The position numbers were made by a program, and so were the translations under genes. Shown piece after piece: positions 23,177 through 35,469 of a stretch of 64,000 bases of DNA. The number at the start of each line of letters is the position of its first letter. Within the stretch, counting starts at the first letter, position 1. The notes below the pieces were generated by a model. The model worked only from the letters and a program-made list of their open reading frames with translations. It made no database searches and was not told where the DNA came from. Origin of the DNA: Sphagnum magellanicum (Eukaryota > Streptophyta > Sphagnopsida > Sphagnales > Sphagnaceae); contig CM038925.1 of the NCBI GenBank assembly GCA_021904315.1, positions 13,828,501-13,892,500 on the forward strand, read 5' to 3'.

Positions 23177-23891
23177 GCTCTTATGAAGAAATACTTTTTT
23201 AAAAAAAAACAACTTTGACATTTGCGTAATATGATCATGGCATTCAATTTCAATACTTCCAACTTGACATCATGAATGAAGATGTACAACTAGAGATTAA
23301 TAGTCTACCTATTGAAAAAAAAAGCTTATTAGGTTTGAACAATGATAAATGAAGTTGAATTATGATTATTGGTGATGATAGAAATACCAATTTTTTAAAA
23401 AAACCTATAAACCTACTAACAATTACCTTATCAATGGGATGGTTAACTCCATGTTTAAATTGACCTTCAATATTATAATTTTTATACTAATGATTCTATT
23501 AATTACATATTTTTCAATAAAATGCAAGAAATCAAAAAGTATGTTTTCAGCTTTTTTTTAAAATTTAAAATTTATTATGATTAGTAATATTGTACTAAAT
23601 AATTTATGATTAATAATGGTGTACTAAATAATTTATACTAAATATTATATTGATTATGTAATCATAGTAAGACCAATGATACATTAGGTAATTGTATGGA
23701 TACCATTAGTATTATTATTATATTATCAATACTAATGATAAACCTATTGGGTATTCGTTGTATTATTACCTCGTACAGTATTAGTATTAGTATTAGTATT
23801 AGTATTGGTATTTTTTCTTTTCTACTAATACGACCTCGTTGTACCGACGCGAAGGGAGAGACGAGATTAGGGGACCTGGTTTGGCCCCTCG
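23177..23891. other. AT-rich 5' flank of the SET-domain gene
   Basis: AT-rich DNA, including repeated TAATTTATACTAAATA-like phrases (23590-23650) and an (ATTAGT)n run near 23777-23806. It changes abruptly to GC-richer sequence at about 23835, where the SET gene's leader begins. No clear TATA box could be assigned in such AT-rich DNA. Confidence 0.4.
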
Positions 23892-26800
23892 ATGAGGATA
23901 GAGGGCAAAGCGCAGCCAGCAGTAGCGGAGTGCAACGCCGGAGCTTCTTCCTCTTCTTCTTGTTGTGCGCTCATGGCGATGGCGATCTTCGCCATGGCAA
24001 CACCTGCCTTGTCTCTCCAACCATCGCTTCCTTTGCACAATCTTATGCTGCATCCATGCTTCTCCACTACCTTCCGCCTCAAAGCTCGTCCGGGAACTGG
24101 AATTTTCTGCGTCTTGCAACAGCAGCAGCAGCAGCAGCGGAAAGAGCATCATGACAGGTACCAAAAAAAGATTCTACACTCGTTTGCAATTCACAAACTC
24201 GGTCTTTCTCTCCATTTTTTCAGCTTCCAGAACGCAGAATTTTATTTTCTTCTTGTAGGCAAAATTGGCGCCGGGAGAATCTCTGTGGTTTCTCAGCGTT
24301 TACTGTACTGTTGAGAATGTCTGGAGTAATGCGGAGGACTTTCTTTCTCTTTCGGCGTGGAATTTGCTGTTGTGGTCGTCGTTGATGATGATTGTGACGA
24401 TGGGGATGATGACGATGATGATGCTGATTTTGATGGGAGGAAATTAGGAAGAGGACGGGTGTTGATTGGGGTTGTGATCCCCTGTCTCTGGAGAATGGGA
24501 CGTTGCTGAAAGAGTGGCTGAGCACTGAGGGTTTAGCGAAGCAGAAGCTGGAATTGGAGAGAGTGGAGTCCGGTGGCAGAGGACTGGTGGCCAAGCAGAG
24601 CCTTCGTCAGGGCGAGCGCTTGCTGTTCGTTCCCTCCAGGCTTATCATTACTGCTCAATCGGTGTGATATGAACCCCTTTTCTTTCTCACACATTTGGCT
24701 TCTTACAAACACATATGACATGTGCTTTTCATAGCTGCACAAAACCCTAGCTTCCAGTAGGGTATTGCTTGATCAATTTCAATAGATTCCATGCACACCA
24801 TCAGTAGAACAAAATGCTTCTCTACTATTTGAACTGCATTCAGAGTTCAAGCTTTCTTTCAAGCATCAAAGACAACAAAATCATTGGAGTTCTCTATGCC
24901 AATTCTGAGAATTTGGAGACTATATAATGGCTGTTGGTGAAATCTTGAGGTCTTCATTTCTGACTGCATGTTCTGCATGGTCTTGCTTCAAGTTTGCTTT
25001 GAGTCCAAATAATGCTTTTACACCAGCTATAACTTTGAACTTACAATGAAGGGGGGTTCAAGGTTCACATAATCAGAACAGGAGAGCAAGAAAAATTGTG
25101 TGCAGGTTCTTCATGCTAATGGAATAGATGTTGGTGTATGAGGCCTCATCAGAGGATTTTTAGCAACATTTTTATTTCATCATGCTGTGGGCAGTTCAGA
25201 AGGGTGAACTGCTCTTTGCATATGTAAGGGATGTGGTGGAGGATGTGTGGCAGGAATGGGGATGCAAGGAAGCAGGGGAGTTGTTGAAAGAGGCTGGGGT
25301 GCCAGAGTGGCCCATGCTGGCAACTTACCTGATCAGTGAAGCCAGTTTGGGCAAATCATCCCATTGGTTTCCTTACATTGCAACCTTGCCCCAAAGCCCC
25401 ACATCCATTTTGCAATGGTGTGTATCCATCCAACATCTAGCGATGTCTCTTGAGTGCTAGCCAACATCATGACTCATCTTCCCATTGCTTCCAGAAATGT
25501 GACAGAAACTCAGGATGCAGATTTTGAATAACATGTGCCTGAAATTTTGGGCAGACTATTTATATACTTATCTACACCCACCATCAGGATCTGATGAAGT
25601 CAATGGGTAGTCATGGCAGCTCGTCACTGTTATTTGTGGTGAAGGTGATGGTTTGACACTTTGTGAGTGACTCCCATAAGGTTAACTGCACTACTCACTG
25701 TCTTCAAATTGTTGTTGTGGAGATTTCTCTGCACTTCTATAGATTTGGTGTGCATACATCCACATTCAAATGCCAGTGGCTCTTTTTGTGAGTATAGACA
25801 GACTGAGGTCCCTTAAATCTACAGGTTTGGACAAAGAATTCACTTATTGCACACCTCAGTATGTCTTTTCCACCAATGAACATCTGGTCAGGTTGGGTAA
25901 TTACTGAGATCTGAAGAATTTTAAGTTTTTTTGGATAAGTAGATTGTTTGGATACATTCCAGGCACTGGTACTGAGAATATTGGTGCTCCCTGGAACAGG
26001 ACTGAAGCAGAAGTCGGCACATGGTTGTCAGCATCACCTGTAAGAGAACGAGCTTTGGACTGCATCAGAGACGTAACAGAGACGTATGTGTATTGCTGAA
26101 GATCTGAATCATGAAAGCTCCCTGTTGAGATCAGTACTTCTTTCATGAAGCTCCAGCACTTCGCTTTTCAAGTTATGATGTACATGTGGATTGTTGAGCA
26201 TGTTGGATTTGATGTTACAGGTACAAAGATTTACAAGCAACTGTGTTTGCAAAGCATCCACAGGTGTTCCCAGCAAAGGTAGATAAGACTATCCTACTTT
26301 CCTTGAAGTGATCATGTTGTGCATATCTCTCTGTTGTGAAGCAGAAAACCTGGTTTTACTACCCTGCTTACACTTTTTCACAGTGATCCCTGTATCTAAG
26401 CATGTATTTAGGGTTATGAAGGAAGATGCTACCTGCTCTTAAACTTTTGTTAATGGAATGTTTTTCTGCAAGACTTATACATTGGAGGCATTCAAGTGGG
26501 CATTTGGGATTCTTTTCTCTCGCCTTGTAAGTTGTCCTTCAATCCACCAGATTGTGAACTTTCTTTCCATCTAGTAGGCAGTAGAAGTTTTAGCTCATGT
26601 TTCATAATACCAGTGGTTAGGAGAAGTGCTGGACAAGCTTTACAGTGGCAAATAAGCTGTCTCATATTCTGAAGTTGTGAACAATTTGTGTTCTTGGTGA
26701 ATATCAATATGCAATTGCAATATCTGTATGCATTAGAGTCCTCATGTGGAGCAGAGTAGAATAGGAGAACTGCTGTTTGTTATCATGTATCTTGTGTTGG

Positions 26801-29120
26801 AAAACACAGCTCTTGTGCTGTTCATTATTGGCATGCAGCATGACTGCTACCCCTAACTCTGCTCCATGCCCTAACTAAGGGGATAGTGGTAGCAAAGTGA
26901 ATATGTGCATACTTTTGTACCACTGTGAATGCATTGGGAACATGTACAAGAAGCTTTGGAACTGTTAGCAATTCATTTTGCACCAGTTGAAGCTTTTCTT
27001 AAAAGCAGAGTGAAATCACGGATGAATTGTTGTAATGAGTAATGTGGGACTTGGGCAGGTGAGAATGCCATCACTAGGGCAGTTGGCACTTGTGCCATGG
27101 GGGGATATGTTGAATCACAGCCCTCAGGTAAACTTCAGGATGTAAAAAGAGGTTGAGAATCATTTGTTCTCCACAGCAGTGGAAACAGGTCAAAACATAT
27201 ATATATCTTAAGAGCCACAATGTTGCTTTGGCTACCCATTGATCTACTTAGATGACAGCTCAGATGGTATTGTGTTGTATGTTATGTTAATTGCTTTTTG
27301 ATTTGCCTGTTGGACAGGCAGCTGCGTTTTTAGACTCTGATCAGAGTAATGCAAAGGCAGTGGTGTTCGTTACAGATAAGAGTTATGAATCTGGAGAACA
27401 GGTTTGTCTTTTGATCAGAAACTCTGGGTGCCTACCTTGTCCTTTCAGTAAGGTTAGAAAGGAACGCTCTTTAAAGTGGCTGTTTGCCTGGACAATTTGA
27501 TTCATTTTTTCCAGCCACAAATACAATGACATGGGAACTTGCTTGAAACTGGAGGTACTATTATTGGAATTTGTCAAATTGTCTTGTGAGTTACCTCATT
27601 ATGTAGCTTGTTGAGTGCAGGTCTTTATTTCTTATGGAAAACGATCCAGCGGGGAACTTCTCTTGGCTTATGGGTTCATTCCACCAGAGCTCAATCCCCA
27701 TGACTTTGTGGAACTGGAGCTTGCTCTGAATGAGGAGGACCCATTGTATGATGCCAAGCTGGCAGCTCTGAGAGAGCAGGGCCTCTCTTCGTATCCTTGA
27801 AGTACTCCAACACATTATTGTTCTTTCACTGTTTTAGATTTTCCTGCTAGATGAGTCTGTACAGTGCAATGATGAGTATATAGCTCCTGTAAACATTTAC
27901 TGTGAATTAGAGGGGTTATTTTGCATCATTGACCATTCAGGAATGCTTCTGTATGGAAATATTTGAGTTGGAGGGACTAAAGTTGTACAAACATAGAGGG
28001 AATATGATCGGCCAGCTTTAAACTAAGATGAACCAAACATTAACTCTCTCAGTGCTCACTCTTGTTTTCAATTCTTTTGCGAGACATGGAAAGACTTCTG
28101 CAATTGTGTGCTTGTTGTATTATTTCTTGACAGAATCAGTCCCCAGAGGTTTCCAGTAAGGAAAGATGGATTGCCAGAGCAGCTCATTGCTTATGCGTGT
28201 CTAGTTGTCAGCCCAGCTACAATCCCTGCACATTTTTCCCAGGTGAGTGAATCATACATTAGTGTGTGCTTTGACACACACCACCTTAGTATGGTTCTCA
28301 GCAGAGAAACTAATCATGAAGCAATGCTTTTGAATTTATAAAGTTCCTCTCTTGGATATGCCCTCATTATGGATTTTCTCTGTGAATAGTTAGCAGTTAG
28401 TTTGGATATGCAGTATGGCTTAGACTTGGGATCCTGGTCTTATGTATCTAAGAACTGCTGGTACTGGGCATGCCCAGATAGATGGCGGAAGCAGCAACAC
28501 AGGCAGGTGCAGGCCTTGATATTCAGTCCATTCTTTCCAGAGATGATGAGACAAATGCCTATGAATTGATATTGGCAGTGTGTGAGAATTCTGTTGCGGA
28601 TTATAGTAAATTCTTGGAGGTAATGCTGTCTGATCATTCTTCACAACAGTGTTTTATTTGTTTGTTGTTGCACATCAATTGATTCTGGACTTTTGACTTA
28701 GGTCTGATATTCTGTTTGCTGTGTATGTTTTGTGCAGTCAAATGAGGTGCAACATGTTGATGTTAACCAGGTAGGAAGCATTCCACGCACCAGTAGACAT
28801 CAAATGCTTAAAGAGCTTGCTGTGGCCCTGTGCCAAGCTGAAAGACGGATTCTATATCGACTTCAACATGTAAGCTTTTCCACCCCTAAATCTTGCACCT
28901 AATGATTTTGATTTCTAATTCGTCCTTTGGGTACTGCAGTTGCATCTTACAAAGTCTGGTTTTATTTTATGAACTGGTGCAGATACTTCGAACTGAGTTG
29001 CGGACACTTCGCTCTAAAAGTACAGGAGATAGTTTCGTAGGCACCTATGGCAAGAAGCGTTCTAATGGAGGCCTGTTTGGACTTTTTAAATGGAACATTG
29101 ACTTCCTTGAAAAGTATTAG
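23892..29120 (+). CDS. Plastid SET-domain protein-lysine methyltransferase, Rubisco-LSMT-like (At3g07670 type), 13 exons
   Basis: Exons: 23892-24157, 24448-24661, 25254-25417, 26000-26083, 26221-26278, 26473-26526, 27059-27127, 27318-27401, 27621-27790, 28134-28242, 28482-28619, 28738-28869, 28983-29120; phases agree throughout, giving 559 residues, or 532 if the in-frame ATG at 23973 is used. The 23973 start (MAMAIFAMATPAL) gives the better plastid transit peptide. Exon 2 carries the start of SET (GGRGLVAKQSLRQGERLLF). Exon 3 has PEWPMLATYLISEAS, exon 6 FKWAFGILFSRL, and exon 7 the cofactor/active-site motif DMLNHS. Exon 9 has ISYGKRSSGELLLAYGF with the conserved C-terminal Tyr. Exons 10-13 encode the Rubisco-LSMT substrate-binding domain, ending in ILRTELRTLRSK. 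Family members methylate lysines on plastid proteins; the substrate here is unknown. Exons 2-13 are secure. The exon 1/2 junction is weak (poor acceptor at 24446-24447). Confidence 0.88.
25441..25530 (+). repeat. Dispersed repeat, copy B, inside intron 3 of the SET gene
   Basis: This matches the reverse complement of 15059-15155, about 10 kb away in inverted orientation. It begins only 23 bases after the exon 3 donor (25418). The rest of intron 3 and the other long introns (24662-25253, 26527-27058) hold no recognisable gene. Confidence 0.7.
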
Positions 29121-29753
29121 GTGAAGGCTATTAGTTTGCACAACTGGAATGGTGTCTGAGTAACACCTGCATTCCATGCACACGTTTCTTCAGATGCTCT
29201 TGAAATGCTGGAGTAGTGCCTCATGGAAACTGACATTCTAGTGTACATTAGTGAAACCTGGAGATGTTTCATCTGTAATTCTTACCTTGGAGGTAGAAAC
29301 TGGATATAGATTCCAGGTGAGACTCTCATGAGAACTGAAAGAACTATTTGAACAGGGAGGCGCAAATCTTCCTCAGAAGATTATGCAACTCTCAGCTCAA
29401 ATGGTGCCTTACATGTAGAATGGACCAAAGATTCAGACCGAGGTCAGTTTTTGTGTTAAACAACCACCCTTGACGACAAGCCATACAACTACCAGCAATG
29501 GCAATCCGTGCATCTGCCTCCTGCTTTCTTGACTCCTCCCAAAGCATTGAATTATTTGTCCACGAATTCCAAGCATAAAATGCAAGTCTAGTTCCGCGTA
29601 GTGCGCTCTTTATGCAACAGACCAGAAGACATTATGCAACCCTGGAATTGTCTTGGTAAGACTGGAAATGTCGAGTGTGACACGTCACTACAACAGTTCT
29701 TCTAGAGTCGAAAGGAGATCCCCAAATTTTAGGATGAGCTGGCGGATCCGGCT
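29121..29753. other. 3' flank of the SET gene, no gene seen
   Basis: Probable 3' untranslated sequence of the SET gene followed by GC-richer sequence from about 29640. No poly(A) signal could be assigned with confidence and no other gene is visible. Confidence 0.4.
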
Positions 29754-29955
29754 TTATAGCCTAATCGAGGTCCAGAAACGAAGTTCCCACGTAACTTTCG
29801 GCTCTTGAATGTCGCCCCACGTTTCGTCACCCGGAAAGTACACGGGCAGAGGCTCGTCTTCGTCGTCCTTCCTTCTCCTGCGCCTTCTCGAAGGTTACTT
29901 CCGCGTCAGAGCTTTTGCTTTTGCTCCTTGGATCATGCACGGCGTTTGAAGACAT
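29754..29955 (-). pseudogene. Possible small gene or gene remnant with one frameshift
   Basis: From ATG at 29953-29955 the minus strand reads MSSNAVHDPRSKSKSSDAEV, then a Lys/Glu-rich stretch. Near 29870-29880 the sense-like sequence shifts by one base into another frame reading DDEDEPLPVYFPGDETWGD, QEPKVTWELRFW and then a stop at 29754-29756. The total length is 202 bases, not a multiple of three. Both parts look protein-like (acidic, then Trp/Pro-containing), unlike chance frames nearby. Options are a small broken gene, a sequencing indel, or chance. I do not recognise a family. It is head to head with the VAMP72 gene, 380 bp apart. Confidence 0.35.
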
Positions 29956-30335
29956 GAGCGCCTTCTCGATGCCATCGTGAACATTTCTAGAAGCGTGAGT
30001 TGGGGGAATTGGTGAAGATTGGTTTGTGTTCAAAGGACTCCGGGAACTGTCTATGAGAGAATATGTGTTTAGGGTTCATGGGAGGCCAAAGAAACGGCAA
30101 GAGGTGAAGAAGTTGAGTGACGGATTTGCTATCGGACGGAGGACAGCTCGGGGAATTCGGATAATATTTTGTTGAATTTTTCGGCAGGGATTGAGACCGG
30201 GAGAAAGAAAGAAAGACTTTAGGGTGACTGCGGTACAATTCGCTGCGGGATACCTAGTGGAAGTCGCTGAAGGGAAAGAGGTTTCGACGAGAGAGAAGAA
30301 GACGGCTTGTTTTTTAGGAGAGACGATTTGGGAAG
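29956..30335. promoter_or_regulatory. Leader/promoter of the VAMP72 gene, possibly bidirectional
   Basis: 380 bp separate the VAMP72 ATG from the divergent minus-strand frame. The interval contains a telobox-like tTTAGGGTT near 30067 and a second TTTAGGGT near 30218, and is less AT-rich than the surrounding intergenic DNA. Shared promoter function is inference from geometry alone. Confidence 0.4.
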
Positions 30336-32356
30336 ATGGCATCTGAATCACTCATATACAGCTTTGTAGCCAGAGGCACGGTGGTGCTGGCCGAGTATAC
30401 ACCTTATTCTGGTAATTTCAACACAATTGCAGTGCAGTGTCTGCAGAAGCTGCCGGCCAACAACAACAAATTCACATATACTTGTGACCGCCACACATTC
30501 AACTATCTTGTTGAAGACAGATTCAGTATGTACTCTGACTTTTTCACATCCATTAGGCATGAAAGCTCCTTTCTTAAGTATTGTATCGTTATGCTTGCTA
30601 TTCAGAATCCAGACATATGCTTCAATAGTGTTCTCCACATCTTGAAAGTATGATTTAGATCTTAACAGCTCTCTCTCTGATTTCGGATCATTCATGCAAA
30701 CCCATTTGTGTTTCATGAGGAAAATTCCATTTCCAGGTTTGAAGAGTAGCCAGAACTGGAGTAAGGAAGGTCTGATTGCAGTAGTGATGAAAAATATGTG
30801 TAGCGACTTGCTTGTAATTCATTCTTTCCAATGTCATGATCTTTCGATTGTCAGTTGGTTCTTCCTGAGGTTTTCTTTGATGCTACAAGACTAGATTGCA
30901 CAATAGTGGAGGGTTGTTAATCTAAGCAAAATTGTCCACCAGATCTTGAAAGACCAAAGTTGTGTAATGGTTGTTTGCTTGGATACAGTCTCCCTCGAAA
31001 TTATCTCATCAAGAGCACCCTGGTTGGTGGACTAATACTAAGCTCTCCCAGGAGCTACTTTTGTGGATCTCTCTTTCATGTTGTATCACATTTAGTTCCT
31101 GCATCTTATAGCCTGACACTTGGGGATAAGTATAGAGATTTATAGTTTTGCCAAGGAATAGCATTTTTCAATGGTTTTGGAGATGTGGTCACCTAGATGA
31201 TGGAAGGTGCAGCAAAGAAGGAATATTGTTGCATCACAGTAGTGGGATTTTGCATTGACTCCTGTAGCTTCTTGTATCTTTGAATTTCTGACATGGATAT
31301 CTTGTCCTGTGCTGGAACTGGATTGTAGCTTATCTTGTAGTTGCTGATGAGGAGTTTGGGCGGCAAATTCCCTTTGCATTCCTGGAGCGTGTCAAGGAGG
31401 ACTTTAGGCGACGCTACCAGGGAGGGAGAGCAGACATGGCTGTTGAACACAGCCTTGATAGGGAATTTGGGTGTGGAAAATCCTGCCTTTCTTTGAAGTT
31501 GAAGAAGTAGAAAAATTAAGTTTGGTTATCCTTCATTGTTTTGAGGAGACCTGTTGCTCATTAAGATCATGAAAACTACTTGTGCATGAACTGGTGTGGT
31601 TCATGTGATGATTTTTTTCCTTACAAATCCATGTAGGCCAAGGTTGAAGGAGCATATGGAGTACTGTACTCAGCATCCAGAGGAAATGGACAAAATGGCA
31701 AAGATCAAATCACAAGTTGCAGAGGTCAAGGGAATCATGATGGAGAATATTGAACAGGTCTGGATTTCTGAGTTTCCCGTACAAAGATTTATTAGGGTTT
31801 CATAATCATTCTGCTTGTATATCTTTGAGGTCTGCCACCTTTCTTAGTACAGGAGAAGGTGAATGCTAGTGCACCTAAAATGCCTATTCAGAGCATCAAG
31901 GTTTTTACTACCTTTATCAAGGCCTTGGGTGTTTTTTGACTATGTATGTTAGCCTGAAGTTTGGTGCTGCTGCTGTTCAGGTGCTTGACAGGGGAGGGAA
32001 GATTGAGGTTTTAGTTGACAAGTCAGAGACTCTCAGGAATCAGGTACTTTCACAGGCATACACAGTTATCTCTTTTACCCACCTCCTTTTTTCTGTTCCC
32101 TCTTTGAGGGAGTAGTTGTTGTATCATGTTGGGTTCTGGCCAATATTTCTTGGCTATGTAGTCTTTTGGTTGTCTCATGCAATGAGGGAGAGGGCTGCTG
32201 GTTGGGCAGGCTGATGTTTTCCAACGGCAAGGGAAGCAGCTCCGGCGCAAGATGTGGTTTGAGAACATGAAAGTTAAGCTTATTGTCCTGGCCATCATCA
32301 TTGTCATTGCAATCATCATCTGGCTCTCCATATGCCATGGTTTTCGCTGTCACTAA
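30336..32356 (+). CDS. VAMP72: VAMP72-type longin R-SNARE, five exons
   Basis: Exons are 30336-30525, 31329-31470, 31637-31757, 31981-32043 and 32210-32356, all phase-consistent, giving 220 residues, the usual length for VAMP721/722. Exon 1 begins [20 protein letters not shown] and with exon 2 forms the N-terminal longin domain ([38 protein letters not shown]). Exons 3-5 carry the R-SNARE coiled coil ([32 protein letters not shown]) with the zero-layer Arg in VLDRG. A C-terminal transmembrane helix ([16 protein letters not shown]) and a short lumenal tail ending FRCH follow. VAMP72 proteins are plant R-SNAREs for secretory-vesicle fusion with the plasma membrane and cell plate. Intron 1 is the longest, 803 nt. 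The gene looks intact. The isoform within VAMP72 is not assignable by eye. Confidence 0.95.
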
Positions 32357-32477
32357 ATCCCAATTCGCCAGATTTGAGCTCCATCTCCACCTATTGCAAT
32401 CATCATCTGGCTCTCCAGATGCCATGGTTTTGTTTGCCACAATCCTGATCCGGTTTTGAGCTCCATCTCTACCCACT
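32306..32477 (+). repeat. Tandem duplication of the VAMP72 last-exon end into the 3' region
   Basis: 32306-32390 and 32393-32477 are two copies of about 85 bp with 87-bp spacing. Both contain ATTGCAATCATCATCTGGC, then TCTCCAkATGCCATGGTTTT, then TTTGAGCTCCATCTC. The first copy encodes the end of the transmembrane helix, the lumenal tail and the stop codon. The second lies after the stop and is noncoding. One small indel separates the copies. Confidence 0.9.
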
Positions 32478-34484
32478 CACTACTTGCTTGCTTACCCACA
32501 ATGTCAATGAATCATAAAAACTATGTATAGCTGTACAGTCTTATTGAGAGTGTGGGTTTCTGTGATACACAGAATTCATATGAAGTGTTATGGTTTTCTA
32601 GTTGGTAAGAATGAGAGTATTCAATGCTAAGGAAGTCCTTATTGTCTGAGGTATGTGCTAGCACACTCTAGTGTGTAAGCCAGTAGAGTTTTGTATCAAT
32701 AATCACGGTGGCCATGAGCTGCATACTGATGGCGTGGTGATAAACCTTTGTTCTGTTGAACCTGAAGCTCTCTGACATTTTCCAGATTGTTGTCGCTAAA
32801 TGTAAGCGAAAGGTTGGTGTTGCAACCAGTGTTGTTTCCACATTCAAATGCATTCTGTTCCTGTTCAGTGTTTCTTCATTCTATGTCCTCTTTCCTTTTT
32901 GCTGTGTTTATTGTTGATCCTTTGGCAAAATTGTATGTCTGAGTCTGATACCTCTCTGTCTAAGACATCTTGGATTTCTTGTGCAATGGTGTCCTATAAG
33001 TACTGTTGTTTCTTAAGGCATTGAGCAGAAACTTCAATGACAAATTGAATCTCATTGAGTGCTGACACACACCATCCTGTGCAGTGGAACCACCTACATT
33101 CTTGTCATGTTGAGAGCCTGAGTAAATGGGTACAGTTTACTAATTTGTGCAACAGGTTCCTGAATGTGGATATCCAATGGAGCACATAGCCTCCTAATTT
33201 GTGCAACAGGTGTGCAAGTGTGGATATCCTCTGGAGCATCTCCTATGAACACAGAACCTGATCAGAGCTTCAAGCTGATTCTCAATCTCTCTGTCCAAGT
33301 ACAGAGAGAATCACTTGGGGAAAATAATTGATTACCAGCACTCTTCTACCTGCAGTCATGAAGGGGTCCTGTCTTATGCATTTTCCAGGAACACTATAAG
33401 CAACGCTTATTATAGGCTCTTTCTTGTCCCTGGCAGACAGGAGAAACACCACAATCTCATGCAGGCAACAAAGATCCTGCAGATTTAATCTAAACAGGTA
33501 CTGATTCTTAACTTGATACTTCCACCATTGTCCATCTGATGTTTGCTTGTGATTGCACCTGAATCTCCTGCAGCATCACTTTAGGATTCTAACCAATGAT
33601 TTTACTGTTGGGATTGAAGTCATTTTGAAATTGCATGCCAATTGCAATGTATTAGTATGATGGTGTTTCTCTGTTTGAACTCTTCTGCTGTACCTATGCA
33701 GTTGGCATCTGTTTTCCTTATAGATTTTGCTGCACAGTAACTACTGATTCAAGATGATGTTCAGATTTTCTGTGGTTCAAATTTCCTTTCAAAACAGAGT
33801 GGGTTTGTATTGTATCATGTGGCTCTCTTTCTTGCAAGATGTGTTTTGCAAGTCAGTATCAACCAAAGCAGGGCACACGGTGACATCAAGCGGATCATTG
33901 AATAGTGCATGCAGATTGCTTGGGGTTTTGACATGCAAGCCTTTTTTTAGCACAATGCAACATCTATATACTATTCTATTCTGCACTCTAAAATCAACCA
34001 TGTGGGATATAGATCATGATCTTCATCTTGGTTTTCCAAGAGCAATATGTGGGAACTTGTGACTACTGTTGTTCACAGCAACAGTTGCTGCACAAAACTC
34101 AAAAGGAAATGGTGCCAATGCCTTCAAGAGTGATGACAATGTCTTTGGTTACTTTCTTTTTTATTTCAGAAAGAAGAAAATGAAGTGCAATGTGTATCCA
34201 ACAAGTTATTATCTCAGCTCTCCAATGCCTCCTATCTTTCACCATAAGCTACCATGATCCAATCATCCCGTATTTCACCCCTTACAATTCCAACTGATGC
34301 CTCATGCATTCAAGAATGGTGCAAACTCACATTGTCTTCTCTATTTAATGAAACTTCACCATTCACTTTTGTGACATTACCATCAACACAAAGCTGAAAA
34401 GATAGGTGACTACTCACTACTTTACTCAAGCTGAACTAAACACTCAGCTTGAAATCATAAAGCATGAAACCTATCCACTTCTAG
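32478..34484. other. 3' flank and intergenic DNA with one short duplication
   Basis: A 54-bp-offset duplication lies at about 33140-33239: two copies of CTAATTTGTGCAACAGGT, then TGTGGATATCC, then GGAGCA. Otherwise only short frames without motifs are seen. Confidence 0.4.
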
Positions 34485-34958
34485 TAGGGCGTTGGTTTTA
34501 CACTCAATCAACATTGCCGTCTCCCTACCTCCAATCAGCGGTATTTTTTTGTGCGAAATTTCGCCAAAATACCAAAAATGAATATAAAAAGGGAGTATTC
34601 TGTCATAATATTCTTTTTTTCTGGGAAAAATCGCCAAATTTATGGGAAAATTTTGGACTTTGTTTTGCAACATTTGCACTCTGATTTTGATAGCATTTGT
34701 TAAAAACTAGTTTTTAAAAATATTTAGAGAAGTTCTAAAAACTTATTGTCATTTAATTCTAATTTCCTTTTGGGATGCTAGCCAATGATGCAACATCAAA
34801 AAATTGAAAAAACAATCTCCAACAGTGGGAAAGCACCCAAGTTTTGTTCTCTTTGTTAATTTGTGTACCTCACCCACCCTGAGAAACCCATTTTTGACCT
34901 CTCATGCCATGGAAGGTACTCTTTTGTCTCATCTTTTTCTTTTCTTTTCTTTATGTCA

Positions 34959-35015
<57 letters not shown>

Positions 35016-35469
35016 CCAATATTTTTTTTGTATGCAAAAATCCATGTAAAATCTCAAAAATTTCAAAATTGCCAGAAAATTCAAAAAAATGCAGGAAAGT
35101 TTTTTAAAAGGCTTTTTAATTTATTCAAAGGAGGTGATATACAAATATAATGCCATTTGCCATGACACTAATCAGCTATACATTGAGAAGACTTTTGGAT
35201 TAGACTTATAAGGAAGAGTCAAATAAGACGTCTACAATTTTGAAGTTTACATGTACCCATTCCCAAAACCCATGTACACCCAACAACAACAACTCAACAA
35301 CATTAACCAGCAAAGTTTAACAAACTTAAAATCCATATGTCCCAAGAACATGCCCATTCACAAAACTCATGTACAACAATTCAACAACATGTTTAGTTTA
35401 TCATCTAGATCAAGAAATTGTGACTTCAAAATGAACTCCCTAATAGGAGGCTCATAACCAACCGCCCTA
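34485..35469. mobile_element. Non-autonomous DNA transposon candidate with TIRs
   Basis: The left end TAGGGCGTTGGTTTTACACTC-like tip (34485, TAGGGCG-TTGGTT) pairs with the reverse complement of the right end (TAGGGCGGTTGGTTATGAG, ending 35469). Both ends are flanked by CTAG (34481-34484 and 35470-35473), a possible 4-bp target duplication, although CTAG is a palindrome and could be part of the TIR. The 985-bp interior has a 55-nt poly(T) run (34961-35015) and no transposase. Superfamily unassigned. Confidence 0.55.

Noticed and set aside
23696-24154. Plus frame extending upstream of the SET gene's exon 1 in another register
   Set aside because: It runs through an ATT-rich simple repeat. The transit-peptide-like frame starting at 23892/23973 is the one that joins in phase to the SET exons.
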